48,139 nt of DNA from Coleofasciculus sp. FACHB-T130 (GCF_014695375.1 NZ_JACJOG010000024.1:1-48139), one strand, 5' to 3'; shown: positions 16,175 through 25,421, numbered from the stretch's first letter. Numbers and translations: made by a program. The notes: generated by a model not told the origin, from the sequence alone.

Positions 16175-18454
16175 TTGAATATCAAAACAGCTCGTCCTGC
16201 TAAGTCTACGCACCAGTTTCCCTTGCGTCTGATTCTTATCGTTCCCTTTGTATTACAAATATTTGCAGCGGTAGGGTTAGTTGGCTATCTGTCATTTAGA
16301 AACGGACAGAAAGCAGTCAATGACCTAGCCAATCAACTGATTGACAAAGCGAGTCAACAGGTTGATGAACACTTGGATACATATCTGGCGCTCCCACAGC
16401 AATTAAACCAAGTCAATGCAGATGCGATCGCTTCTGGACGATTGAATCTGAATGACCCTAAAGCTAGCGAACAGTATTTCTGGAGTCAAGCTAGAGCATT
16501 TGAAACAATCAGCTACATTGGCTATGCTCTACCGAATGGTGGGGAATCAGGTGCTGGGCGTTGGGTGAATGGCGTGAATCTCCTGGTTTTTGAAAATCTC
16601 CCTGGAAACGGTGTGGCATCGGATTACATCGCCGATCAACGGGGCAACCGGAAAAGCCTTTTGCAGAGTTATCAGGCCGATCCTTTTTTACCACCAGGAG
16701 TGAAAGACATCATTAAAGCAGGTAAGCCAGCCTGGGCTGGTATCTACACATACGCATTTGAGAACACGGTACAGATTACTGAAGCAGGTAAGGCAATAAA
16801 AAGCCACAGCGGCACTTCTGACATTGGTCTTAATTACTATGTTGCAGTCCCTGCTAGATACCCAATTTATGACCAGAAGGGCAAGCTACGCAGCCTTCTG
16901 ATGGTAGATTTGCTACTCACGAATGTGAGTGAATTCTTGAGGAACTTGAAAGTTAGCCCTTCCGGACAAGTCTTTATCATGGAACGGGATGGCTTGCTGA
17001 TTGGCAGTTCCAGCACTCAACCCGTTGTACACAAAGTCAAGGATGAGACAAAACGCCACAGTGCCCTAGACAGCCCAGATCCCTTGATTCGCACCGTAGC
17101 AGAAAAACTCAAACAACAATTCCAGAATTTCACAACCTTTCAAAATACTCAAGAACTTGAGGTGACTTTCAACGGGCAGCGTCAGTTTATTCAGGTCACG
17201 CCCTGGCGCGATCGCTTTGGCTTAGACTGGCTGGTGGTTGTGACCGTGCCGGAATCTGATTTCACTTCTCAAATTAATGCCAACACTCGCACAACTATCC
17301 TCCTGTGTCTGGGAGCATTGGCAGCGGCAACGATTTTAGGAATCTATACATCACGCTGGATTACTCGTCCGATCTTAAAGTTGAGCCAAGCATCGGAAGC
17401 GATCGCGACTGGACAGTTAGACCAAACCGTTGAAACGACCAACATCAAAGAACTAGATGCCGTGGCACAGTCCTTCAATCACATGGCTTCTCAGTTACAA
17501 GATTCCTTTAACGAACTGGCGCAGACGAACGCCGAATTGGAAAATCGAGTCGAAGTCAGGACAGCAGAACTCTCACAAACCCTGGTTGATTTACGGCGCA
17601 CTCAAGCACAAGTGATCCAGACCGAAAAAATGTCCAGTTTGGGACAATTGGTGGCTGGAGTAGCCCATGAAATTAACAATCCGGTCAACTTTATTCATGG
17701 CAATGTCACTTTTGTCGATGAATATGCTCAGAATCTTCTAGAGTTAGTGCAGCTTTACCAGCAAGAATATCCCCTTCCCACACCTGCAATTGAAGCCAAA
17801 ATTGATGAGATGGATTTAGAGTTTCTCAACGAAGATATGTTGAAGTTGCTCTCATCCATGAAACTAGGGACTGAACGGATTCGAGAAATTGTTAAATCGT
17901 TAAGGACGTTCTCTCGATTGGATGAAGCGGACATGAAGGAAGTAGATATCCATGAAGGAATTGAAAGTACGCTGCTAATCTTGCAACATCGCCTGAAACC
18001 CAAACCAGACCGCCCAGCGATCGCAGTGATTAGAGACTATGGAAAGTTGCCCCTTGTGGAGTGTTATCCGGGACAACTCAACCAAGTCTTAATGAATATC
18101 GTGGTAAACGCGATTGATGCACTCGAAGAAACCAAAGCCAATTGCACGTATCAGGAGAAAAAAGACCATCCCGATCAAATCACTATCTCCACTTCAGTGA
18201 TTGATTCGCAATGGGTGCAAATAGCGATCGCGGATAATGGCGTTGGTATTCCCAAAGACATTCAGCAACGGATATTCAATCCCTTCTTCACAACTAAGCC
18301 GGTTGGGAAAGGAACGGGGATGGGGATGTCCATCAGCTATCAAATTGTCACAGAAAAGCATGGCGGTAAATTGGAATGCTTCTCCACTCCTGGTGAGGGA
18401 ACCGAGTTTGTGATTCAGATTCCCATCCGTCAACAACTCAGCACTGCTATCTAA
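16175..18454 (+). CDS. Membrane sensor histidine kinase (dCache-HAMP-HisKA-HATPase)
   Basis: The 759-residue kinase has TM1 at about 18-40, a periplasmic sensor region of about 320 residues with a double-Cache look (WAGIYTYAFENT..., YPIYDQKGKLRSLLMVDL), TM2 at about 369-391, HAMP to about 445, a coiled coil, HisKA with VAHEINNPVNFI (H498) and an HATPase domain ending GKGTGMGMSISYQI. The start is unusual: an in-frame stop lies at 16163-16165 and the first usable codon is TTG at 16175, with no clear ribosome-binding site. Double-Cache domains sense small extracellular ligands such as amino acids or organic acids. No response regulator is adjacent, so its partner is encoded elsewhere. The kinase core is paralogous to that at 10450-11781. 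Confidence 0.92.
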   Translation: MNIKTARPAKSTHQFPLRLILIVPFVLQIFAAVGLVGYLSFRNGQKAVNDLANQLIDKASQQVDEHLDTYLALPQQLNQVNADAIASGRLNLNDPKASEQYFWSQARAFETISYIGYALPNGGESGAGRWVNGVNLLVFENLPGNGVASDYIADQRGNRKSLLQSYQADPFLPPGVKDIIKAGKPAWAGIYTYAFENTVQITEAGKAIKSHSGTSDIGLNYYVAVPARYPIYDQKGKLRSLLMVDLLLTNVSEFLRNLKVSPSGQVFIMERDGLLIGSSSTQPVVHKVKDETKRHSALDSPDPLIRTVAEKLKQQFQNFTTFQNTQELEVTFNGQRQFIQVTPWRDRFGLDWLVVVTVPESDFTSQINANTRTTILLCLGALAAATILGIYTSRWITRPILKLSQASEAIATGQLDQTVETTNIKELDAVAQSFNHMASQLQDSFNELAQTNAELENRVEVRTAELSQTLVDLRRTQAQVIQTEKMSSLGQLVAGVAHEINNPVNFIHGNVTFVDEYAQNLLELVQLYQQEYPLPTPAIEAKIDEMDLEFLNEDMLKLLSSMKLGTERIREIVKSLRTFSRLDEADMKEVDIHEGIESTLLILQHRLKPKPDRPAIAVIRDYGKLPLVECYPGQLNQVLMNIVVNAIDALEETKANCTYQEKKDHPDQITISTSVIDSQWVQIAIADNGVGIPKDIQQRIFNPFFTTKPVGKGTGMGMSISYQIVTEKHGGKLECFSTPGEGTEFVIQIPIRQQLSTAI

Positions 18455-18616
18455 CGGTATTCAGGGGATGCGAGGCGGACTGAGCAAGCTGAGCGGTATA
18501 ACATATGAGTAAATGTGAGTGCGATCGCAAGCTTTCCAACAACGATCTAGCCGATGCGAGCGCCTATACTAAAATTTAGACAATGACAGTACGGCACAAG
18601 TGCTAGAAGAGAGTGC

Positions 18617-19492
18617 ATGAACCAAGACTCTACCAAAAAAAATGCTGTCTTACAGGTTGTGCCGCGATTGCCAATGTTGCGAAGTCAAGACATTGTCTCA
18701 GATATTCTTCAGGTTGAACACCATCATCAACCTGCTAATAGGGAGTCTGAGTGTTGCCTTCCGAATTATCTCCTCAGTATTCATCTTGGTCAACCGATTC
18801 AGTTAGAACGAACGATAGATGGGCGACGCAGCAGCAATCGTCTGGCTGAAGGTGACATTATGATTACACCTCCCTATCTACATCGCAAACTGTTTTGGGA
18901 TACTGATGCGGAATTCTTGTTACTTCGCCTTGAACCGAAGCTGTTTACTTCTGCCCTATACGAATCGGTTGATGCAGACGATGCTCAAGTTGCGCCACAG
19001 CTTAAGATTTGCGATCCTTTGATCCAGCAAATTGGTTTGGCACTCAAAACCGAACTAGAAATAGACGGGTTAAGCGATCGCCTTTATGCAGAATCGATGG
19101 CAAATGCATTAGCTGTTCATCTATTACGGCACTATTCAACTCGAAGGCGAGAAATACGATCTTACTCAGGTCGTTTGCCTAGCCATAAATTGCAACAGGC
19201 GATCGACTATATCCAGGCTCATCTAGCTGAAGATGTTTCCTTAGAAGCGATCGCCACAGAACTTGGTATGAGTCAGTATTACTTTGCCCGACTGTTTAAG
19301 CAGTCTACAGGTTACTCTCCTTACCAATATGTGATTAAACGTCGGATTGAACGCGCTCAGGAATTAATGATGCAGGAGCAGCACAGTATTGCAAATATTG
19401 CCTTGAAAGTTGGTTTTACCAGTCAGAGTCAATTTGGCAGACACTTTAAGCACCTCACTGGAGTTACACCCAAACAATTTCTTAAGAAATAG
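18617..19492 (+). CDS. AraC-family transcriptional regulator
   Basis: The 291-residue protein has an N-terminal cupin-like sensor region (about 1-185) and two helix-turn-helix motifs at the C-terminus (about 192-290): VSLEAIATELGMSQYYFARLFKQ and SIANIALKVGFTSQSQFGRHFK followed by LTGVTPKQFLKK. This is the AraC/XylS arrangement, usually an activator. The next genes on the same strand are the two double-ABM-domain proteins at 19620 and 20322, starting 127 bp downstream, so they are its most likely targets. The effector is unknown. Confidence 0.92.
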   Translation: MNQDSTKKNAVLQVVPRLPMLRSQDIVSDILQVEHHHQPANRESECCLPNYLLSIHLGQPIQLERTIDGRRSSNRLAEGDIMITPPYLHRKLFWDTDAEFLLLRLEPKLFTSALYESVDADDAQVAPQLKICDPLIQQIGLALKTELEIDGLSDRLYAESMANALAVHLLRHYSTRRREIRSYSGRLPSHKLQQAIDYIQAHLAEDVSLEAIATELGMSQYYFARLFKQSTGYSPYQYVIKRRIERAQELMMQEQHSIANIALKVGFTSQSQFGRHFKHLTGVTPKQFLKK

Positions 19493-19619
19493 CAAGAATC
19501 TTCTAAAGCTGCAAAAATCGACTATACGCCAGTAAGCAGACTCTGTATTATTGGTTGGACAATTCGCTGCGTTTTGGTTTGACCAATCATCACATAGTCA
19601 GCACAGAGGAATCATCTAA

Positions 19620-20273
19620 ATGCTTACCGTATTCAAGGACAACCCAGTTCTGGCAGAACTAGATATTTTTGTTACCCAGCCCGACCAACAATGGTTATTG
19701 ATAGATAGTTTGATAGCCTACACTCACGACATCCTTAAACAGCAACCTGGATACATTGCAAATGCAATTCATCGCAGCTTGGATGGGTTGCGTGTTGTCA
19801 ATTATGTGCAGTGGCAAAATCTAGCTACTTATGAAGCCTATATCAATAACCGCGATATCGCTTTGGCGACTAAGATTACTGGTTTCTTTGCTCCAGACTC
19901 TCATCTTTACGACATTTTTATGAGTGAGCCAGCAGACAGTCAGATGCAAATCACAGCGAACATGGGGGAACTCATCAACTTTGGAATGTTTAGATTGAAA
20001 GATCCTGCTAATCAGCCCCGCTTTCTAGAAGCGACCGCAGAAGCAATACGGCAAATCTCAGGACAAGCCGGATTAATCACCACACACTTTCATCGAAGTC
20101 TTGATGGTGCCCGCGCTATCAATTATGGGCTGTGGAGTTCCCAACAATTGTATGCCAAGATGAACGCGAATCCTCCGATGGCTGAGCCTCTCATGGTGAT
20201 GCGCTCGCTTGCCAACAATGAGTTTCAAATGTCGCTTCACGAGGTAGTCTTCACCGAATCAACTAACTCATAG
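19620..20273 (+). CDS. Double ABM-domain protein (antibiotic biosynthesis monooxygenase-like)
   Basis: The 217 residues fold into two tandem ferredoxin-like ABM domains, about 1-105 and 112-215. Each carries the same short motif, HRSLDG(L/A)R..NY..W (residues about 57-70 and 160-173). ABM domains act as monooxygenases, haem-degrading enzymes or decarboxylases, or simply as small-molecule binding folds. Here the repeated histidine is the only conserved residue suggesting catalysis. AGAGGA at about 19604 supports the ATG at 19620. The gene lies downstream of the AraC regulator and 48 bp before its paralogue at 20322, suggesting an operon. Confidence 0.75.
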   Translation: MLTVFKDNPVLAELDIFVTQPDQQWLLIDSLIAYTHDILKQQPGYIANAIHRSLDGLRVVNYVQWQNLATYEAYINNRDIALATKITGFFAPDSHLYDIFMSEPADSQMQITANMGELINFGMFRLKDPANQPRFLEATAEAIRQISGQAGLITTHFHRSLDGARAINYGLWSSQQLYAKMNANPPMAEPLMVMRSLANNEFQMSLHEVVFTESTNS

Positions 20274-20321
20274 CAGTGAAGCAAAATCATCATGTAATGA
20301 ATGGTTTAAGAGCATAGAACT

Positions 20322-20945
20322 ATGGTGCAGATTGACCGGACTAATACTGCGATCGTTGGGCTAGACCTGTACACTGTTGCAGAGCGCCATCAGTCAACCT
20401 TGATTGAGGCAGTTATCCAAGAGCAAATCAAATCTTGGATTGACAATCCTTACTTCGTATCAGCCAGCGTGCATCGTAGTTTAGATGGAGTGCGAGTTTT
20501 TACTTATAGCCAATGGAATCCCAAATTTGATTACCGCAGCTTGCCTCGTCCAACAGTGTTCAGTGAATTCTTCCCGCCTGATTCACGCTTACTGGAAGTA
20601 ACTGCTAGTCGATCTCTATCGGCAGAAGTTGAAATTGCTGAAGGCGAACGAGTGACGCACCTTGCTGAATTTCGGATGATGCCAATTAATCAACCTGAGA
20701 TGGTTAGACGAACCTCTGCTGAATTAGAACGTGCGATGAGTAACTCAACGGGGTTACTCTCAGCTACCTTTCATCGAAGTCTAGATGGTACTCGGATGTT
20801 TAATTACGGTCAATGGGAGAGCAAGGAAGCGTTTGAAGCAATTCTCAAGCAACCTGGTTTCAACCCAGAGCAACCGTATTGGGAAGGTTTAGCCCGAAAC
20901 GAATTTCATCTGTACAATGTCGTACACACCCAGACTACAGCCTAA
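20322..20945 (+). CDS. Double ABM-domain protein, paralogue of the preceding gene
   Basis: The 207-residue protein repeats the architecture of its neighbour: two ABM-like domains with SVHRSLDGVRVFTYSQW (first half) and TFHRSLDGTRMFNYGQW (second half). Two rounds of duplication are likely, one inside the protein and one of the whole gene. The linkers differ (FFPPDSRLLEV here, FFAPDSHLYDI in the first copy) but align, so the proteins are close relatives and may form a heteromer. It follows the first copy by 48 bp on the same strand. Confidence 0.75.
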   Translation: MVQIDRTNTAIVGLDLYTVAERHQSTLIEAVIQEQIKSWIDNPYFVSASVHRSLDGVRVFTYSQWNPKFDYRSLPRPTVFSEFFPPDSRLLEVTASRSLSAEVEIAEGERVTHLAEFRMMPINQPEMVRRTSAELERAMSNSTGLLSATFHRSLDGTRMFNYGQWESKEAFEAILKQPGFNPEQPYWEGLARNEFHLYNVVHTQTTA

Positions 20946-21070
20946 TAGATAGCTGCTGTAGGTTGGTTATTAGCTGCACGTAGGCACCAGCGCGATCGCT
21001 CTTCGGAATGAACAAAGCGATCGCAAACTTTTCTTGCCATCACAGTTTGAGAATTTAGATCCCCCAACCT

Positions 21071-21646
21071 CTAGTCGGGTAATGCCAGCCCAGTTCGAGG
21101 ATCGCGGATATAAAGCCCTAGCACTAACGATTCCATAACCGTATCCCAGACAGGAATTAGGCGATCTGCATCGTCCACCCAGTAGTCAAAAGTAATCAGA
21201 CACTGAACACCAGAACCTAGCCCAATACAGGTTCGGGAATAAGCTTCGCGGTGTTCTTCTGGGTCAATAAATTTGAACTGAGTCCAAACAATGCGGGCAG
21301 TTTGACGCTTGAGTTGAATAATTTCCCCTTGCTCGATCGGCTGACGTTCATCATCTTTAACTACCTTCTTTAATAAGGGAACCAAGGGAAAATCTTTCCA
21401 GTTTCCAGGCGGGAGTAAATTAAAAGAAGCTTCTAAGCGAGCATCATCGTTGGGTGGCTTTTTGTCTAAAAACCGGAATGACTTCTCATCCGGTTCAAAA
21501 TGCCAATCCTCAGGGACATCGAAGCGCAAGGCTCCTCGTCCTGCTACGAAGATCCGAGTTCCTGGCTTTGATTTCCAGTTATGGTCTTCTTTTAGCTCTA
21601 AGGTTTCTTTGAGCCATTTGAGATTGTGCTTTTTGCTTTTAGACAT
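21071..21646 (-). CDS. Conserved cyanobacterial protein, unknown function
   Basis: The 191-residue protein begins MSKSKKHNLKWLKET and has a basic N-terminus and a mixed alpha/beta remainder. Notable patterns are ALRFDVPEDWHFEPDEKSFRF, RLEASFNLLPPGNWKDFPLVP and the C-terminal LVLGLYIRDPRTGLALPD. There is no signal peptide or membrane segment. It looks like a soluble protein with a beta-sandwich resembling PsbP/Mog1-like folds (DVPEDW...R..D at the start, a DTVMESLVLG ending). That resemblance is a guess. Its neighbours give no functional hint. Confidence 0.6.
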   Translation of the reverse strand: MSKSKKHNLKWLKETLELKEDHNWKSKPGTRIFVAGRGALRFDVPEDWHFEPDEKSFRFLDKKPPNDDARLEASFNLLPPGNWKDFPLVPLLKKVVKDDERQPIEQGEIIQLKRQTARIVWTQFKFIDPEEHREAYSRTCIGLGSGVQCLITFDYWVDDADRLIPVWDTVMESLVLGLYIRDPRTGLALPD

Positions 21647-21746
21647 AGCCGCGACCGTATTAACCTCCCTCTTATTTTGCCGTAGGTTGCTTTTAATAGT
21701 AGGTGTCTGTTAGTGCGATCGCCCATATTGATGCATTCATCACGCA

Positions 21747-21808
21747 TCAATCTACTTTAAGCCATCCACAGACCTGCTCAACGGTGAGGAATTTGGGGAT
21801 TGGTGGCG
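21747..21808 (-). pseudogene. Uma2 nuclease, C-terminal remnant
   Basis: On the minus strand this piece reads PPIPKFLTVEQVCGWLKVD and then a stop at 21747-21749. It aligns with the end of the Uma2 gene at 23846-24406 (LPIPKFLALDLTVDRVFGWLRVG), with a short internal deletion. Upstream homology stops at about 21808. It is a stump of a Uma2 gene. Confidence 0.65.
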
Positions 21809-21888
21809 ATTCGCAACCATGAATAAAGAAAGCGATCGCTTTTTTTGGGTGTGAAGTCAGGGCGATTGATACTGCTAGCGAACGGGGG

Positions 21889-22668
21889 TCAGAAACGCTG
21901 AGAATTCTCCACAAACTGTTTCCCACATTCCTTACAGCGATAGCACTGCTTCCCCCTTCGATACCCGTTTTTAGATAGCTGCTCCGATTGACAATGGAGA
22001 CACTTCATTACTTTCATTACATTGTCCAACTGAGCGTTCCCTACATACGGCTCTAAATATGACACCAACAAGTCCTCAATCTGCTGCACCAACTCTTGAC
22101 GATGTTGTTGATCTGGGTTCCGAAGTGCCGACAGAATGACAGCATTACTGCTGTGGACGCAAACCTCTGCCAATAGACTACATTGCGCCTTACTTAATGC
22201 CGAATTTCTTTGCTTTAAGAGACCAGCCATAAAGTCAATTGCTTCCTGGGTCATGCTTTCATCGATCGACTGGAAAATTTCGCGGGATATAAAAAACTGC
22301 ACAAACACCACCCGTGAAACAGGCTGTTCAAACATCTCTGCGATCGCGCTGACCAATCCATGAATCATCTGTCGGAGTGGTAATCGAACCATCTCTGGCG
22401 TATCTGCCCTCGACCACATGGCCTTAACGCGCTCGGTATGGCGTAATTCCATCGCCTTAAAAATGGCAGCTTTATCGGGAAAAAACTGATACAAAGACCC
22501 AATTGCCGTCCCCGCTTTGGCTGCAATCAGATGGGTGGTTGCCGCTTCATAGCCCACTTCGTCAAACACTGCCGCTGCTGCATCCAAGATTTTTTCGACC
22601 CGTTCTTTACCTCGCTGCTGTTTGGGTTGACGGCGCAGACTTCTTGACGAATGTGAATATTCTGTCAT
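21889..22668 (-). CDS. TetR-family regulator with C-terminal IS1-type zinc ribbon
   Basis: The ATG at 22668 (MTEYSHSSRSL) gives about 259 residues; the frame is open further but the added residues look noncoding. Residues about 15-75 are a TetR DNA-binding domain (ILDAAAAVFDEVGYEAATTHLIAAKAGTAIGSLYQFFPDKAAIF). The ligand domain runs to about 220. The last 36 residues form a CxxC...CxxC zinc ribbon, MKCLHCQSEQLSKNGYRR... RCKECGKQFVENSQRF, which matches the N-terminal ribbon of IS1/InsA-like transposases. A TetR protein with this tail is unusual. It is divergent from the Rieske gene, with 52 bp between the starts, so it probably regulates that gene. Confidence 0.85.
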   Translation of the reverse strand: MTEYSHSSRSLRRQPKQQRGKERVEKILDAAAAVFDEVGYEAATTHLIAAKAGTAIGSLYQFFPDKAAIFKAMELRHTERVKAMWSRADTPEMVRLPLRQMIHGLVSAIAEMFEQPVSRVVFVQFFISREIFQSIDESMTQEAIDFMAGLLKQRNSALSKAQCSLLAEVCVHSSNAVILSALRNPDQQHRQELVQQIEDLLVSYLEPYVGNAQLDNVMKVMKCLHCQSEQLSKNGYRRGKQCYRCKECGKQFVENSQRF

Positions 22669-22720
22669 ATTCTGAAAACACGACGGATTATTCACAATTT
22701 TATCTCTACCGGAGAACATT

Positions 22721-23713
22721 ATGCAGTCTATGCTTTTCGGTGCGCCTTGGTTGTTGGCGCACAAGTCGATGTTGGTAGTGAACCAACCTCGGAAGATTTC
22801 TCTGTATGGTAATGATTATGTGATGTGGAAAGACGCTGCTGGAAGAATCCATGCCCTGCCCAATGCCTGTCCTCACATGGGAGCAATGTTGTCAGAAGGA
22901 TGGTGCGAAGCACACACGGATGGTACGAGTACTGTCGTCTGCCCGTTTCATGCCTTGCCGTTTGATTCAGAAGGATGCACCGTTTTGCCGGGAACGGAAA
23001 AGAAAACGTTGCCTCAACTGAAACCGTTAGAGTTAACAATTCAAGGAGATTTCATCTGGTCTTACGGCGGATACGAGCCAAAAGTGCCGATTCCCGCAGT
23101 CCTGAATGACATTGCAGATACCTACTACTTTGTCGGGCATACCGCAGATACAAGTGTAGAGACCGATTTGCTGACTATGTTGCTGAATATGCACGACTAT
23201 AATCACCAAAACGGTACTCACCAGGAATTATTCCGAGTTACCAATGTGGAATTTCATCAATTCATTGACAATGGGTATCATTCCCATGCCTTTTATGATA
23301 TGCCCACCGCCCCTTACAGCTTGGCAGAAAAGCTGAGAAAACTCGATTTATTCCTACTCCCGACAAGCATCAAAGCCCACCTGGAAAACTACTTCCCATC
23401 TCTGGTGATTTTTCATGGTGAAATGCCATTAGGTAAAGTAGTCCAGTGTCACATCTTTATCCCAGAAGCCGAGAACCGCACAAGGACTTACATTTTGCTA
23501 TTTGGTCAAGCTAAGCACCCTGCCTTTAAGCTATTTGGCAGGACATATCTCAAGTTTGGCAAGGTGGTAGTTGATCAAGATGCTGATATTTTGGGTAAAA
23601 TTTATCCGAATACGCCTCAGAAAATTAAACTCAATAATGAAGTGGGTATGGACTGGGTGCGGCGCAATTTTCAAAATTTTCCAAATGTTGTGGAACCTAA
23701 TCTTTCAAAGTAG
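22721..23713 (+). CDS. Rieske [2Fe-2S] non-haem iron oxygenase
   Basis: The 330-residue protein has an N-terminal Rieske domain with CPHMGA (C50, H52) and CPFH (C74, H77), the four ligands of the 2Fe-2S cluster. A mononuclear-iron site follows as D159-x2-H162-x4-H167 (DYNHQNGTH). The remainder resembles the catalytic domain of ring-hydroxylating or demethylating oxygenases that act on aromatic or terpenoid substrates in oxygenic phototrophs. GGAG at 22711 supports the ATG at 22721. It needs a separate reductase, not seen here. It is divergent from the TetR regulator. Substrate unknown. Confidence 0.9.
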   Translation: MQSMLFGAPWLLAHKSMLVVNQPRKISLYGNDYVMWKDAAGRIHALPNACPHMGAMLSEGWCEAHTDGTSTVVCPFHALPFDSEGCTVLPGTEKKTLPQLKPLELTIQGDFIWSYGGYEPKVPIPAVLNDIADTYYFVGHTADTSVETDLLTMLLNMHDYNHQNGTHQELFRVTNVEFHQFIDNGYHSHAFYDMPTAPYSLAEKLRKLDLFLLPTSIKAHLENYFPSLVIFHGEMPLGKVVQCHIFIPEAENRTRTYILLFGQAKHPAFKLFGRTYLKFGKVVVDQDADILGKIYPNTPQKIKLNNEVGMDWVRRNFQNFPNVVEPNLSK

Positions 23714-23845
23714 ACGGCGCATAGCTCTTCAATATTATGGTAGCTGTTCGTTTCAGCATCACCCCATTGCGCTCGCAATCGGAAGCTAGAAGCGATCGCG
23801 CTTATGTATAGTGTCAATTGAGTATGATGCAGAGTTCAGTACCAA

Positions 23846-24406
23846 TCAACCAACTCTAAGCCATCCAAAGACTCGATCAACGGTTAAATCCAAAGCGAGG
23901 AATTTTGGGATTGGTAGGCGATCGCTTCCTGCTAACTCGACAGGTTCCTGTCCTGGAATAAATGCCAAAATTAACCGCTCATCTGGATCGATTAACCATC
24001 CTAACTGAGTGCCATATTTAAGGCAGTGCAAAATGTTACTAATGACTTTAGTAGCTCTCTGTTCGGGTGAGAGAATTTCTATCGTCCAATCCGGGTAAAT
24101 TTCAAAAGCATTCGGTACTTCGCCATCCGCTTCAAAAGGAATTCGTTCCCAAAGGAATACAGAAGCATCTGGAACAATCGAGCGCCCACCAAATGTACAG
24201 CGTAATTCTGGAAACGCTAAGGCAATTCGTGGAGTTTCTGCAACTGCATTGACAGCATCACAAAATTTAAGTTGTAGGCGAGAGTGTTTGCCTTGAGGCA
24301 TCGGTTTTTGGTGAATTCGACCGCCAATAAATTCACTGGCAGGTTTAGTTTCTGGCAGTTTTAGGAATTCTTCGAGGGTAAGGGATGAAGGAATCGCTGT
24401 TGTCAT
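23846..24406 (-). CDS. Uma2-family putative restriction-like endonuclease
   Basis: The 186-residue protein starts at the ATG at 24406 (MTTAIPSSLTLEEFLKLPETKPASEFIGG). The family pattern is clear: KPASEFIGGRIHQKPMPQGKHSRLQ, VPDASVFLW (PD motif), PDWTIEILSPEQRATKV and GWLIDPDERLI. Uma2 proteins are expanded in cyanobacteria and have a PD-(D/E)xK fold, but their biological role is not established. A truncated relative is at 21747-21808, so the gene family has duplicated or recombined here. The longer upstream frame to 24727 is not protein-like. Confidence 0.85.
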   Translation of the reverse strand: MTTAIPSSLTLEEFLKLPETKPASEFIGGRIHQKPMPQGKHSRLQLKFCDAVNAVAETPRIALAFPELRCTFGGRSIVPDASVFLWERIPFEADGEVPNAFEIYPDWTIEILSPEQRATKVISNILHCLKYGTQLGWLIDPDERLILAFIPGQEPVELAGSDRLPIPKFLALDLTVDRVFGWLRVG

Positions 24407-24557
24407 CACCTTGAGTTCGGTATCGTTGCCGCTATGACAGAATTTTATCGTCTTTGCCATCGATAAGCTCCACAGCGCGATCGCAACCATGAAGAAAAAG
24501 CAATCGCGCTTTGGAGATTGCGATCGCTTCCTACTAAAGTTCCAACACCCTATTTTC

Positions 24558-25421
24558 TTAGGGATTTGCTGCTGCAAAGGTGTTGCATTGTGCAGGTTCC
24601 CCTGTCTGAATCCCCCGCTTGAACCAGCGGACTCGCTGCGCTGAACTACCGTGAGTAAAAGAATCCGGGACAACATGCCCTTTGGACTGACTCTGCAAGC
24701 GATCATCGCCAATACTGCTGGCAGCATTCAGCGCCTCTTCAACGTCGCCTTCCTCCAGAATTTGCCGGGAACGATTCGCATGATGCGCCCAGATGCCAGC
24801 AAAACAGTCTGCTTGTAACTCCAACCTGACTGAAAGTTGATTCGCCTCTGCGCGACTAGCTTGACGCTGTAATGTACGAACTTTACTAGAAATTCCCATT
24901 AAGTTTTGCACATGATGCCCAACCTCGTGAGCAATTACATACGCTTGGGCAAAGTCTCCGGGTGCGTTGAGCTTATACTTCAAATCCTGATAGAAACTTA
25001 AGTCAATGTAAACTTTTTGATCGGCGGGGCAATAAAACGGCCCAACTGCCGAACTTGCAGAACCACAAGCTGACTGTACCGAATTTGAGAAGAGAACTAA
25101 CTTCGGCTCGACATAGTTCTCTCCGTTTTGACGAAACAGCGTACCCCATGTATCTTCCGTATCCGCCAAGACAACCGAAACGAAATCAGCCATGCGATCG
25201 TTCGCAGCAGATGATTGTGTTTGAGGAGACTGGGAAGAAGTGCGATCGCTTGGCGCTGGTTCTTGTCCTTGTTGCAACACTGCACCGGGATCGCCCCCCA
25301 AGAGAGCAACAATGACCGCCAGAAGGATTGTCCCAATACCACCCCCAACTAGAGGGCCAGAAACCCCACCCCCGCGTCTGTCCTCAACGTTGCTGCTTTT
25401 ACGACCGAATTCCCAGCGCAT
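24558..25421 (-). CDS. ypfJ: Neutral zinc metallopeptidase (YpfJ/KPN_02809 family)
   Basis: The 287-residue protein has a short cytoplasmic Arg-rich start (MRWEFGRKSSN), one membrane segment at about 20-45 and an extracytoplasmic domain. HEVGHHVQNL (H165, E166, H169) and LELQADCFAGIW form the zinc site. The length matches the family's usual 280-300 residues. YpfJ-like proteins are poorly characterised peptidases. The ATG at 25421 is the only start in frame. It is monocistronic on the minus strand. Confidence 0.88.
   Translation of the reverse strand: MRWEFGRKSSNVEDRRGGGVSGPLVGGGIGTILLAVIVALLGGDPGAVLQQGQEPAPSDRTSSQSPQTQSSAANDRMADFVSVVLADTEDTWGTLFRQNGENYVEPKLVLFSNSVQSACGSASSAVGPFYCPADQKVYIDLSFYQDLKYKLNAPGDFAQAYVIAHEVGHHVQNLMGISSKVRTLQRQASRAEANQLSVRLELQADCFAGIWAHHANRSRQILEEGDVEEALNAASSIGDDRLQSQSKGHVVPDSFTHGSSAQRVRWFKRGIQTGEPAQCNTFAAANP

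Noticed and set aside
24407-24727. N-terminal extension of the Uma2 frame
   Set aside because: The added residues are not family-like; the ATG at 24406 gives the usual Uma2 length.
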